A stretch of DNA of 64,000 nucleotides from VXYK01 sp965214565 (GTDB lineage: Bacteria; Actinomycetota; Acidimicrobiia; Acidimicrobiales; Aldehydirespiratoraceae), in the NCBI GenBank assembly GCA_965214565.1, contig OZ243951.1, forward strand, positions 992,001-1,056,000. The letters are read 5' to 3'. Within the stretch, counting starts at the first letter, position 1. Each line of letters begins with the position of its first letter. The notes under the pieces were generated by a model. That model worked only from the letters and a program-made list of their open reading frames with translations, was not told the origin of the DNA and made no database searches. This document shows, piece by piece, positions 29,528 through 38,327 of the stretch. The position numbers and the translations under genes are program-made.

Positions 29528-30679
29528 TCATGCCACGTCGGCGGAGAAGAATTCCGCAGCGGGGACCGCCTCCATCCGCTCTCCGATCTGATAGCGCAGG
29601 TCGCCGGGATAGACGACGCAGAGCGCGTCGAGCGACAGATCCCGCAGCGCTGCCGTCATGGAAGGCGTACGGCGCGGCGCGTCTACCCTCTTGATCTCCA
29701 CGCCGATCCTGCGGCCCTTCACGAACAGCAGCAGGTCCAGTTCCGCGCCCGCATGGGTTCCCCAGAAGTACGCCTGGTCCGGGCGCGCCTCTGTGAGGGT
29801 CTTCTCCAGGATGAAGCCCTCCCAGGACGCGCCGAGCCTGGGGTCGGTGAGCAGTTTGTCCATCACGTCGGCCCCTATCAGATGATGGAACAGACCCGAA
29901 TCCCGGAAGTAGAGCTTCGGACGCTTGACCTGTCGTTTGCGGAGGTTCTCGTGCCATGGGCGAAGCTGGCGGATCAGAAAGATCTGTTCCAGAAGGTCCA
30001 AATAGCGCCGGACGGTGGTCTCGCTGATACCCAACGCGGTCGCGAGCGCCCGAACGTTGACGATCTGGCCGTGGTAGTGGGCCAGCATGAGCAACAGGCG
30101 ATGGATCGTCGGGGCTGTGAGTCCCGCTCCGAACTGCGGAAGGTCGCGCTCGACGAACGTCCGCACGTAGGACTGCCTCCAGATCAGGCTGTCTTCGTCG
30201 CTGTTGGCGAGCAGCGAACGGGGAAACCCGCCGCGCAACCACAGCATCGTCATGTGTTCGGCACCGAGTTCCGCTGCCTGGATGCCCGTGAGCTCCAAGT
30301 ACTCGATACGTCCGGCCAGCGATTCTGCGCTCTGGCGCAGCAGTTCGGGACCAGCGCTGCCCAGCACCAAGAACGTCGCCGGACTGTCGTCGCGATCGGC
30401 AAGAACCCGCAGTATCGGGAACAGGTCAGGGCGACGTTGCACTTCGTCTATGACGACAAGGCCCGAGAGCGGTCCGAGCGCTGTCATGGGCTGATCCAGG
30501 CGGGCCAGGCTGAGGGGGTCCTCGAGATCGAAGTAGTTCGGCGAGTGGGCTTCGACGAACTGGCGCGCGAGCGTCGTCTTGCCGCACTGCCGAGCCCCGA
30601 TGAGCGCCACAACCGGGTTCCGCCGGAGGGCGTCCACAAGGACATGCGCGGCGGCCCGGGGAAGCAGTTCGGAACCCAT
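29528..30679 (-). CDS. AAA ATPase with DUF4143 domain
   Basis: A 383-residue protein. Walker A GARQCGKTTLA is at about residues 27-37 and Walker B GLVVIDEVQRRP near 75. The C-terminal DUF4143 domain has LYFRDSGLFHHLIG and a nuclease-like GAELDLLLFVKGRRIGVEIK pattern. Members are widespread single-gene accessory ATPases of unsure function, often beside toxin-antitoxin genes, as here with the decayed VapBC pair. It is unrelated in detail to the ATPase at 20749 though of the same broad type. Confidence 0.82.
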   Translation of the reverse strand: MGSELLPRAAAHVLVDALRRNPVVALIGARQCGKTTLARQFVEAHSPNYFDLEDPLSLARLDQPMTALGPLSGLVVIDEVQRRPDLFPILRVLADRDDSPATFLVLGSAGPELLRQSAESLAGRIEYLELTGIQAAELGAEHMTMLWLRGGFPRSLLANSDEDSLIWRQSYVRTFVERDLPQFGAGLTAPTIHRLLLMLAHYHGQIVNVRALATALGISETTVRRYLDLLEQIFLIRQLRPWHENLRKRQVKRPKLYFRDSGLFHHLIGADVMDKLLTDPRLGASWEGFILEKTLTEARPDQAYFWGTHAGAELDLLLFVKGRRIGVEIKRVDAPRRTPSMTAALRDLSLDALCVVYPGDLRYQIGERMEAVPAAEFFSADVA

Positions 30680-30763
30680 ACCTTGAAATTACACAGATGA
30701 CTATAATTTTTGCAACCCTTTCCTCGCGTTGATATGCAGATTTCATGCTTTTATGCTGATTAC

Positions 30764-30991
30764 ATGACCTCGCTGTAGATCCGAAACGTGCCTGACGAAC
30801 TCCACCGCCAACTCAAGGCCCGTGCCGCCATCGAGGGCCAGTCACTATCGGAATACGCGCTGAGCGAATTGCGCCGCGCAATGCAACGTCCGACAAGGCG
30901 CGAACTGGTCGAACTGGTCGCAGCCTTCGAACACATCTCCGTGAAAGAATCGGCCGTTGACGCAGTCCGCGCTGAACGCAACGCACGTTGA
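30764..30991 (+). pseudogene. vapB: VapB/FitA-type antitoxin with amber stop at codon 5
   Basis: From ATG 30764 the reading is MTSL-stop-IRNVPDELHRQLK, where close relatives have MTSLQIRNVPDEL; the CAG-to-TAG change at 30776-30778 interrupts it. The remaining 67 codons from GTG 30788 are intact (RHH/FitA-type, with SEYALSELRRAM), so a shortened protein could still be made from that GTG. The adjoining toxin is broken, so decay of the whole pair is the simplest reading. Confidence 0.75.
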
Positions 30992-31102
30992 TCGTCGTCG
31001 ACTCCGACGGCCGTCGAATTGCTGCTCGGACTGCCCCGAGCGGATGCCGTCGGGGCCCGATGGCTCGACCCGAACAATCAGGCGTTACCTTTCAGCGCAT
31101 GA
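30988..31102 (+). pseudogene. vapC: Frameshifted and truncated VapC (PIN-domain) toxin remnant
   Basis: Starting at TTG 30988, which overlaps the antitoxin stop, the reading begins IVVDS like a PIN-domain toxin. Removal of one G near 31006 continues it as TAVELLLGLPRADAVG and ARWLDPNNQALPFSA, then TGA 31100-31102. Only about 38 of the usual 130 codons remain, and later catalytic acidic residues are absent. The end coincides with the malate synthase start (ATGA), marking a deletion junction. Confidence 0.72.
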
Positions 31103-33345
31103 AAAAGTTCGGTCGGCTAGAGGTGGATCTTGTGCTCGCCGAGTTCGTCGAGGACGAACTCACACCCTGTTCCGGGGTGACCGCTGCGGAGTTCTGGGGC
31201 GCCCTTGAAGCGATAATCGCCGACCTGGGGCCGCGCAACACCGCGCTACTGGCCCGGCGCGACGAGCTTCAAGCGAAGATCGACTCGTGGCACATCGCCA
31301 ACCGCCAGAACCACGACTCCAGCGCCTACATCGAGTTCCTGCGCGAGATCGGCTACCTCCATGAAGCCCCGACCGAATTCTCGATCACCACGACTGGTGT
31401 CGATCCTGAGATCACCTCGATCGCCGGACCTCAGCTCGTCGTGCCCCTCGACAACTCCCGTTACGCCCTGAACGCGGCGAACGCCCGCTGGGGAAGCTTC
31501 TACGACGCCCTATACGGCACCGACGCCATCAGTGACGAGGGCGGTGCCGAGGCCAGCCGTAGCTACAACCCGGTCCGGGGGAAGAAGGTCATTGCACATG
31601 CGCGTGCGTTCCTCGACCGCCATGCGCCCCTGGCAACCGGCAGCCACGCCGACGCCACCGCCTACACGATCACCGACGGAGAACTGACAGTCGCTCTCAG
31701 GCAGAGGTCCACCCCACTGGCTGATCCGTCACAGTTCGTGGGGTATACCGGTGAACCCGACGCGCCTTGCTCGGTGTTGCTGAAAAAACACGGCCTGCAT
31801 ATGTCGATAGAGATCGACCGGACCGCCAGCATCGGCCGTGATGATCCGGCTGGCATCAACGACATCACCCTCGAAGCAGCAGTCACAACCATCATGGACT
31901 GCGAAGACTCCGTGTCTGCTGTTGACGCCGAAGACAAGGTGGTCGTCTACCGCAACTGGCTGGGGTTGATGAAAGGAACCCTCACCAGGACATTCAGAAA
32001 GGGAGACCAGACGATCAACCGTCGGCTCAACAATGACCGAGTCTTCACTGCGCCAGACGGATCCTCGCTGACGCTGCCGGGTCGTGCTCTGATGCTCGTG
32101 CGCAACGTGGGACACCATCTCCGCACTGATGCGGTGACTCACGAGGGTGAACCGATCTTTGAGACGTTCCTCGACGCCATCGTGACCGCTCTGGCCGCCA
32201 AACACGACCTCGCACACAACGGCGCCCACCGCGACGGCGCCCACCGGAACAGTCGCACCGGATCGATCTACATCGTCAAGCCCAAGCTTCACGGAGCTGA
32301 CGAAGCAGCGCTGGCCTGTGAACTGTTCAGCCGTGTCGAAGACGCGCTCAAGCTCGAACGACACACCCTCAAGATGGGAATCATGGACGAGGAGCGGCGC
32401 ACCTCCCTCAACCTCGCTGCGGCCATCGAGCAGGCGCAGGAACGGGTGGTGTTCATTAACACCGGGTTTCTCGACCGCACCGGCGACGAGATCCACACCG
32501 ACATGGAAGCCGGACCCGTGCTGCCTAAAACCGAGATGAAGGGTGCCCGCTGGCTACTGGCCTATGAAGACAGCAACGTCGATACGGGACTGGCTTGCGG
32601 CATGGCGAGCCGAGCGCAGATCGGCAAGGGGATGTGGGCGCAACCGTCGAACATGGCCGAGATGCTCGCTGAGAAGATCGGCCATCCCCAAGCCGGAGCA
32701 AGCTGCTCCTGGGTGCCGTCGCCGACCGCCGCGACACTGCATGCCACCCACTACTTCGAGGTCGATGTCGCCGCCCGCCAATCAGAACTGTCGAGCCGTC
32801 CGTTGCGCAGCGTCGAAGACCTGACAGCCATCCCTCTGCTGAACCGTGAACTGAGCGCTCAAGAAATACAGCTCGAACTCGACAACAACGCCCAGAGCAT
32901 CCTCGGCTACATCGTGCGTTGGGTCGGTATGGGTGTCGGCTGCTCAACCGTGCCCAACATCCACGATGTGGGCTTGATGGAAGACCTCGCCACATTGCGG
33001 ATCTCCAGCCAACACGTCGCCAACTGGCTGCACCACGAGCTTCTCACACGAACCCAGGTACGCGAGTCGATGACCCGCATGGCCGCCCAGGTCGACAAAC
33101 AGAACTCTGACGATCCGGCCTACCAGCCGATGGCACCGGATCCCGACAGCTCCATCCCATTTCAAGCCGCCCTGTCGCTCGTCCTGGAGGGCCGCAACGA
33201 ACCCAACGGCTACACCGAGCGGATCCTGCGCCACCACCGCCGCCTCACGAAAGCCCGCGGCTCGGCCACCTCGGCTGAAGCCAGTGCCATTGAGGCCAGT
33301 GCTATTGAGACTGTGCCTGCTCGTGGTTCAGGAGGTACTCCTTGA
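31099..33345 (+). CDS. glcB: Malate synthase G
   Basis: A 748-residue cytoplasmic enzyme condensing glyoxylate with acetyl-CoA to malate. The family stretches IMDCEDSVSAVDAEDKV, IYIVKPKLHGADE and GIMDEERRTSLNL (acetyl-CoA/glyoxylate site) are all present, as is AGASCSWVPSPTAATLHA. Length is close to the usual 720-740. ATG 31099 aligns with the family; the frame upstream is the vapC remnant. Its 3' end overlaps ogt by 44 bases on the opposite strand. The nearby glycolate/glycerol-type flavoenzymes may feed glyoxylate, but no isocitrate lyase lies in the window. Confidence 0.95.
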   Translation: MKKFGRLEVDLVLAEFVEDELTPCSGVTAAEFWGALEAIIADLGPRNTALLARRDELQAKIDSWHIANRQNHDSSAYIEFLREIGYLHEAPTEFSITTTGVDPEITSIAGPQLVVPLDNSRYALNAANARWGSFYDALYGTDAISDEGGAEASRSYNPVRGKKVIAHARAFLDRHAPLATGSHADATAYTITDGELTVALRQRSTPLADPSQFVGYTGEPDAPCSVLLKKHGLHMSIEIDRTASIGRDDPAGINDITLEAAVTTIMDCEDSVSAVDAEDKVVVYRNWLGLMKGTLTRTFRKGDQTINRRLNNDRVFTAPDGSSLTLPGRALMLVRNVGHHLRTDAVTHEGEPIFETFLDAIVTALAAKHDLAHNGAHRDGAHRNSRTGSIYIVKPKLHGADEAALACELFSRVEDALKLERHTLKMGIMDEERRTSLNLAAAIEQAQERVVFINTGFLDRTGDEIHTDMEAGPVLPKTEMKGARWLLAYEDSNVDTGLACGMASRAQIGKGMWAQPSNMAEMLAEKIGHPQAGASCSWVPSPTAATLHATHYFEVDVAARQSELSSRPLRSVEDLTAIPLLNRELSAQEIQLELDNNAQSILGYIVRWVGMGVGCSTVPNIHDVGLMEDLATLRISSQHVANWLHHELLTRTQVRESMTRMAAQVDKQNSDDPAYQPMAPDPDSSIPFQAALSLVLEGRNEPNGYTERILRHHRRLTKARGSATSAEASAIEASAIETVPARGSGGTP

Positions 33346-33790
33346 TCGGCAGACCACCGCCGTAGCCGGTGAGCGATCCGTCTGAACCAACGATGCGATG
33401 GCACGGCAACACGATCGGAACCGGGTTCCGGCCGTTGGCCGCACCAATCGCCCTGACGGCTTTCGGACGGCCTATCGCCTCAGCCTGCTGACGGTAGGAC
33501 CTGGTCTCGCCGAAGGGGACGGCGGCCAGAGCAGACCAGGCAGCACGCTGAAACTCGGTCCCCGTGAGGTCGAGGGGAATATCGAACTCTCGGCGACCAC
33601 CAGCGAAGTACTCCCCAAGCTGCACTGTCACCGCTACAAGGACGGGATGGTCGTCGGATTCTGCATGGCCGTTCCCCGACTCCAAGTCTTCACCCGCCTG
33701 CTGATCGAACAGCAGACGACTCAAACCCCGATCCGTCGCAACCAGACGCAGGCGGCCTACCGGTGAATCGAGTTGTCTTGTCGATGTCAT
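33302..33790 (-). CDS. ogt: Methylated-DNA--protein-cysteine methyltransferase
   Basis: A 162-residue suicide repair protein that removes O6-alkyl groups from guanine in DNA. The acceptor is Cys 130 in IVLPCHRIV, preceded by the helix-turn-helix YRQQAEAIGRPKAVRAIG and followed by LTGYGGGLPIKEYLL. No Ada-type regulatory domain is present. The 3' end overlaps malate synthase convergently, and it is divergent from glpD. Confidence 0.93.
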   Translation of the reverse strand: MTSTRQLDSPVGRLRLVATDRGLSRLLFDQQAGEDLESGNGHAESDDHPVLVAVTVQLGEYFAGGRREFDIPLDLTGTEFQRAAWSALAAVPFGETRSYRQQAEAIGRPKAVRAIGAANGRNPVPIVLPCHRIVGSDGSLTGYGGGLPIKEYLLNHEQAQSQ

Positions 33791-33831
33791 CCGACGACAC
33801 TAGCGCCGATGACCTGGGCTAGAAACAGGGC

Positions 33832-35442
33832 GTGGACAATCCCTGCTTGACTCCCTCGGACTGGGGGGATCTGCTCGACGAACTAGGGGCAGACAGCTAC
33901 GACTTGGTGGTCGTCGGTGGGGGAATCACGGGCGCGGGGATCGCCCGCGAAGCCGCGGGAAGAGGCTTACGAGTGGCTCTGGTCGAGGCCAACGACTTCG
34001 CCGAGGGCACATCTGGACGATCCTCCAAACTGATCCACGGCGGCCTGCGGTACCTGGCCGCAGGCGAGGTCGATCTGGTTCGCAAGACCGTCACCGAACG
34101 CACCGCAGTCCACGCAATGGCACCACACCTCGCCGAACCGGCCTGGATGGTCGTACCCGCTCGCAACCGCGTGACCGCTACGAAATTCCGTGCCGGTATC
34201 ACAACCTATGAACGCCTCGGCGCGGTGGGCGACGAAGATCGACACCAGCTCTGGCATCGAGACGAGATTCGAGCCAACGAACCACACCTCCGCACAGACA
34301 CTTACAACTATGCCGTCGCCTACCGCGAGTATCTGACCGACGACGCGCGGCTCGTGCTCGGGGTGTTGAGGTCTGCGGTCGGTCTGGGGGCCACCGTGGC
34401 ATCCCGTCTCGCTGTGGCCAGCCTCATCCACCGCGGTGACCGGATCCGCGGGGTCGTCGCAAGATGCGCCACAACCGGGCGCGAGGTGCATGTGCGTGCC
34501 GACATTGTCGTCAACGCCGCAGGACCGTGGGTGGACAAGATCGCTCGAATGGAACAAGACCCGCCCGCATCGCTGCTGCACCTCTCAAAGGGGATCCATG
34601 TGGTCGTGCCCCGCGAGCGTTTCGGGGTCAATCATCTCGTGATCTGCAACACCACGGACCGGCGATCGATCTTCGTGATCCCTCGCGGTGACGTCGTTTA
34701 CATCGGTACCACCGACACGAGCTACCAGGGGGACCACCCACTCTGGCCCGAGATAGATCTGCACGACGTCGAGTACCTGCTGGAACCGCTGCCCCGCTAC
34801 TTCGACGTTGAGCCGCTCTCACCGAACGATGTCGTGGCAGCTTGGGCCGGTGTGCGCCCGCTCATCGCCACAGCGGGCAAAGCCCCCCAAGAGATGTCAC
34901 GCAAGGACGAGGTGACAGTCGGCGATGGCCGAATGATCTCCATTGCGGGTGGCAAACTCACCGGCTTTCGCCGCATGGCATCCGACGTCGTCGAAGTCGT
35001 CGCCGAGCAACTCGGCAGGGACCTGCCTGCGGGCCCGGGAACGGACCCGATCCCCGGAGGCGCCCCGACTGCTGTCGACTCGACCGACCGAGAGGCTCTG
35101 CGGCTGTGGCGGCTCTACGGGAGCGAGGCTCCACAGGTACGTTCCCTCGGTCCCGAGCGTCTGGTCGAAGGTGCGCCGGTGGTCGCCGGCGAAGTCGACT
35201 GGGCCGTGCAGGTCGAGGCGGCCACCACCCTCGTCGATGTGATCTACCGTCGATTGCGGGTGGCCTGGTTCGTTCCCCATCACCGTATGGAGCTGTCGGC
35301 CGCGGCCGCTAAGCGGATGGCATCCCTGCTCGGCTGGTCACCGCAACAGCTCGACGCCGAACTCGCCGGCGTGCATAGTTGCTTCGACGACGAACTCTCG
35401 TTTCTGCCTGAAGCGTCCGGGATGTCTGGAGTATCCGCATGA
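33832..35442 (+). CDS. glpD: Glycerol-3-phosphate dehydrogenase (FAD, GlpD-type)
   Basis: A 536-residue membrane-associated FAD enzyme oxidising glycerol-3-phosphate to dihydroxyacetone phosphate. The Rossmann motif DLVVVGGGITGAGIAREAA starts near residue 24 and is followed by GTSGRSSKLIHGGLRYL, both diagnostic; the C-terminal domain has VDVIYRRLRVAWF. The start is GTG 33832. It overlaps the AGPS-like gene by 4 bases and heads a block with a flavoenzyme, a lipoprotein and a glycerol kinase. Confidence 0.92.
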   Translation: MDNPCLTPSDWGDLLDELGADSYDLVVVGGGITGAGIAREAAGRGLRVALVEANDFAEGTSGRSSKLIHGGLRYLAAGEVDLVRKTVTERTAVHAMAPHLAEPAWMVVPARNRVTATKFRAGITTYERLGAVGDEDRHQLWHRDEIRANEPHLRTDTYNYAVAYREYLTDDARLVLGVLRSAVGLGATVASRLAVASLIHRGDRIRGVVARCATTGREVHVRADIVVNAAGPWVDKIARMEQDPPASLLHLSKGIHVVVPRERFGVNHLVICNTTDRRSIFVIPRGDVVYIGTTDTSYQGDHPLWPEIDLHDVEYLLEPLPRYFDVEPLSPNDVVAAWAGVRPLIATAGKAPQEMSRKDEVTVGDGRMISIAGGKLTGFRRMASDVVEVVAEQLGRDLPAGPGTDPIPGGAPTAVDSTDREALRLWRLYGSEAPQVRSLGPERLVEGAPVVAGEVDWAVQVEAATTLVDVIYRRLRVAWFVPHHRMELSAAAAKRMASLLGWSPQQLDAELAGVHSCFDDELSFLPEASGMSGVSA

Positions 35443-36833
35443 AGAGGCTCATCGCTGACCTGGCCGCAATCCTGGGGGAAGGGTTGCTGCAGACCGCTAC
35501 CGAACGCAGCTCCCGAGCTCGTGACACCTGGATGCGATCGCAGATCCCGGTCTCCGCGGGATCTCCGCTGGTTGCGCCGCTCGCCGTGTGCGCCCCGAGC
35601 AGCAGCGAGGATCTGGCTGAAGTGGTGCGCATCTGCATCGCACACGACACGGCGATGGTTCCCCGAGGCGGCGGCTCCGGCGTGGTCGGTGGAGTGTTGG
35701 CGAGCGCCGATTCGGTCGTGTTGAGCACGGAACGGATGACGGGGTTGCAAACCTTCTCGTCGGTGGACCTGCTCGCCGCTTTCGGTGCTGGAACCAACGG
35801 ACTCGAAGCAGAGCAGCGGATGCAAGCCGAGGGTCTCAGCATCGGCCATTGGCCGCAGTCGATCGAGTTGTCGACGGTCGGCGGATGGGTGGCGACACGG
35901 GCCTCGGGGCAGTACTCGACTTCATACGGCAACATCGAAGACATGGTGTACTCCCTGGAGGCAGTGCTTGCCGACGGGTCGATCTATCGAAGCCGCGACA
36001 CACCACGCGCCAGCGCGGGGCCGGACTTGCGCCACCTTCTGATGGGCAGCGAGGGCACCCTCGGGGTGGTTACCGAGGTCACTTTCTCGCTGCGCCAACA
36101 ACCCGAATCAGAGCTGCGCCAAGCGTTTCATTTCAACGAATTCGACAGGGGACTCGAAGCGGTGCGAAAGCTGATGCGGGCTGAATGGCGTCCCACAGTG
36201 GTACGTCTCTATGACGGCCGCGAATCCTGGCGACACTTCCGTGAGCGTCTGCCAAAGGGCAACGCGATGCTCATCCTGGCCCATGCGGGGCCGGCGGCAT
36301 CGACCTCTGTTGAGGCCGCCGCGGTATCGAGTATCTGTGAGTCCGAGGGAGGTGTCGCCGCGCCCCATGACGTGGTCGACGGTTGGTTCGAGCACCGCAA
36401 CACCGTGCCTACCTGGGACGAGCTGCTGGCTCAGGGGATCGTCGCCGACACCATAGAGGTCGCAGCGGACTGGACGCGGCTTCCCAAGCTCTACCGCGCA
36501 GTCGTCGAGTCCCTCGAAGCGGTTGAGGGGGTGGTCGCGGCCAGCGCTCACAGCTCGCATGCCTACCGCTCCGGAGCGAACCTCTACTTCACGGTGGCCG
36601 CAACACCCGCATCACCTGAGGACTACGCGTCCACCTACGATGCCCTCTGGTCGGCAGCCATGAGCGCAACGGCGAGTATCGGCGCAGGCCTGTCTCATCA
36701 CCATGGTGTCGGGCGGGTTCGCCGCGATTGGATGCCCGTCGAGCTCGGAACCGGCGGTCTGTCGTTGTTACGTTCGGTCAAAGCGGCGATCGATCCCCGG
36801 GGCTTGATGAACCCTGGAGTCCTGTTGCCATGA
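35439..36833 (+). CDS. FAD-binding oxidase, alkyldihydroxyacetonephosphate synthase-like
   Basis: A 464-residue flavoprotein of the FAD-binding-4 (vanillyl-alcohol oxidase) group. The FAD stretch PRGGGSGVVGGVL lies near residue 75 and GSEGTLGVVTEV near 204. The C-terminal SHHHGVGRVRRDWM is a hallmark of alkyl-DHAP synthase, which makes the ether bond of ether lipids, although glycolate oxidase GlcD-type relatives share the fold. Coupling to glpD (4-base overlap) and proximity to glpK favour a role around DHAP, so ether-lipid synthesis is a reasonable inference. It overlaps the next gene by 4 bases. Confidence 0.78.
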   Translation: MKRLIADLAAILGEGLLQTATERSSRARDTWMRSQIPVSAGSPLVAPLAVCAPSSSEDLAEVVRICIAHDTAMVPRGGGSGVVGGVLASADSVVLSTERMTGLQTFSSVDLLAAFGAGTNGLEAEQRMQAEGLSIGHWPQSIELSTVGGWVATRASGQYSTSYGNIEDMVYSLEAVLADGSIYRSRDTPRASAGPDLRHLLMGSEGTLGVVTEVTFSLRQQPESELRQAFHFNEFDRGLEAVRKLMRAEWRPTVVRLYDGRESWRHFRERLPKGNAMLILAHAGPAASTSVEAAAVSSICESEGGVAAPHDVVDGWFEHRNTVPTWDELLAQGIVADTIEVAADWTRLPKLYRAVVESLEAVEGVVAASAHSSHAYRSGANLYFTVAATPASPEDYASTYDALWSAAMSATASIGAGLSHHHGVGRVRRDWMPVELGTGGLSLLRSVKAAIDPRGLMNPGVLLP

Positions 36834-38173
36834 GCCTTGCAGTCGCGCCACGATCGATTTGGACCAGCGGCGCTCGGCTGTTGGCGGTGGTTCTGCTGAT
36901 GTCCGGCTGCGGGGGCGACTCTGACGACAGCGCCGATGACACCGCTCCGTCAGCGTCGGACACGACCACCCCGGATCCAGATACCACGACAACGACCACT
37001 GAGCCACCCACCACGACCACCGTCGAGCCACCCACCACCGAGCCGGAACGGCACGAAGAAGCTCCGCTGTTGTTCGATCTCCTCGTGGCCGACAGTGAAT
37101 GGTACGCCGGAGACGGCGGCGATCCCTTGCGAGCGACTCTTCGCTCGGGCCCGGGCATCGACTACGACGAAGCCGCGATGATTACGGTGCCGAGGCTGGT
37201 GATCGAGGGCACTGGCGCGGTACGAACCGATGATCGAGGGATCAACTGGCGCGAACTGCTCCTGGGACTCGAACGCACCGGCTGGGTGGAGGTGGAACGC
37301 ACAGAGATCAATTTCGCCGCTCAGACATCCTACTTCGACGACCCCTGCGCAACTGTCGGTGCCGCCGAGGGCCCAGCGCCGATCAGCGGGGCGGCCGGAG
37401 TCAGCGGCAACGAGGCACAGGTCGACCATGTGGCACAGATGTGGCACCTGCTCGGGCCGGGATGCGACCGTCTGCACATCGCTTTCGGCACCGCATGGGA
37501 CTACGACAGCGGTGGGCCGCCGGCCGCGGACGTCCCAGAAGACCTGACCGTAGAGGCCTTCGGCACCTGGGCACGGATCAGCGTTGCAGGACTTGACGCA
37601 GCACGTCTCGACGCCGCCTCCGATCAGAACTGGAACCTCACTTCCATCGCGGCGCGGCCAGTCGACGGCGCAGTCGTAATCGACGTGTATGCGCCTGAGC
37701 CGTCCCTGTTCGCAGCCCAGAAGTTGAGCGATCCCGCCCGCCTGCTGGTTGATGTCATTCCCGCTGCTGACGACGGCAACGGCTCGCCGCCCACCCCGCA
37801 ACTCCACGCCAGTTCGAGCAGCTTCGTGGTTTGGCCCGACCAACTCGACGAGCGGAACCCCACCAAGGTCGAACTACCCCTGGCGGTGCGCGGCTATTCT
37901 CGTTGGTTCGAATCGGCGGGTATCGTCGAGATCCAGCACGCCGACGGAACAGCCGCTACGGCCACGGTCACCGGACCGCAGACGTTCAACCCTGGTACCG
38001 GCAGCAGTTGGGGCCTGACTGCAACCGATTGGCTTGAGGCTTGGGGAACCTTCGAGTTCACAATCGATGACCTTGAACCAGGCGAATACCGTCTGCTGGT
38101 CGGTGCGTATCCGCCCATCGATGACAGCACCTTCGTCGGCGTGACCATCCCCTTCGTAGTATCGGAGCCTTGA
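36830..38173 (+). CDS. Lipoprotein with AMIN-like domain, function unknown
   Basis: A 447-residue protein with a lipobox (VLLMSGC, Cys 27) and a Thr/Pro/Asp-rich linker over residues 30-75. The middle part (ISVAGLDAARLD to DPARLLVDVIP) resembles AMIN-like domains found in actinobacterial envelope proteins. The C-terminal 120 residues have an immunoglobulin-like Gmad2-type pattern (VRGYSRWFESAG to LEPGEYRLLVGAYPP). It is cotranslated with the AGPS-like enzyme (ATGA overlap). A role in the cell envelope is likely; nothing more specific is visible. Confidence 0.72.
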   Translation: MSLAVAPRSIWTSGARLLAVVLLMSGCGGDSDDSADDTAPSASDTTTPDPDTTTTTTEPPTTTTVEPPTTEPERHEEAPLLFDLLVADSEWYAGDGGDPLRATLRSGPGIDYDEAAMITVPRLVIEGTGAVRTDDRGINWRELLLGLERTGWVEVERTEINFAAQTSYFDDPCATVGAAEGPAPISGAAGVSGNEAQVDHVAQMWHLLGPGCDRLHIAFGTAWDYDSGGPPAADVPEDLTVEAFGTWARISVAGLDAARLDAASDQNWNLTSIAARPVDGAVVIDVYAPEPSLFAAQKLSDPARLLVDVIPAADDGNGSPPTPQLHASSSSFVVWPDQLDERNPTKVELPLAVRGYSRWFESAGIVEIQHADGTAATATVTGPQTFNPGTGSSWGLTATDWLEAWGTFEFTIDDLEPGEYRLLVGAYPPIDDSTFVGVTIPFVVSEP

Positions 38174-38327
38174 TCACCGCTGTTCCCGTCACAGCCGAAG
38201 TCACGCCGCGAACATGAACCCATAACCGTGCCGGAGAACACAACTCTGTTTGCAAACGAAACCACAATGACCCGAAGTCCGGCAGTAGGGCTGGCATGAC
38301 TATCGCTCAACTTGCAGACTTGACGCG

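Noticed and set aside
30957..31208. 83-codon plus-strand frame at the vapC remnant
   Set aside because: Arg/Ser-rich composition and no family pattern; it mixes the remnant and the malate synthase start out of frame.
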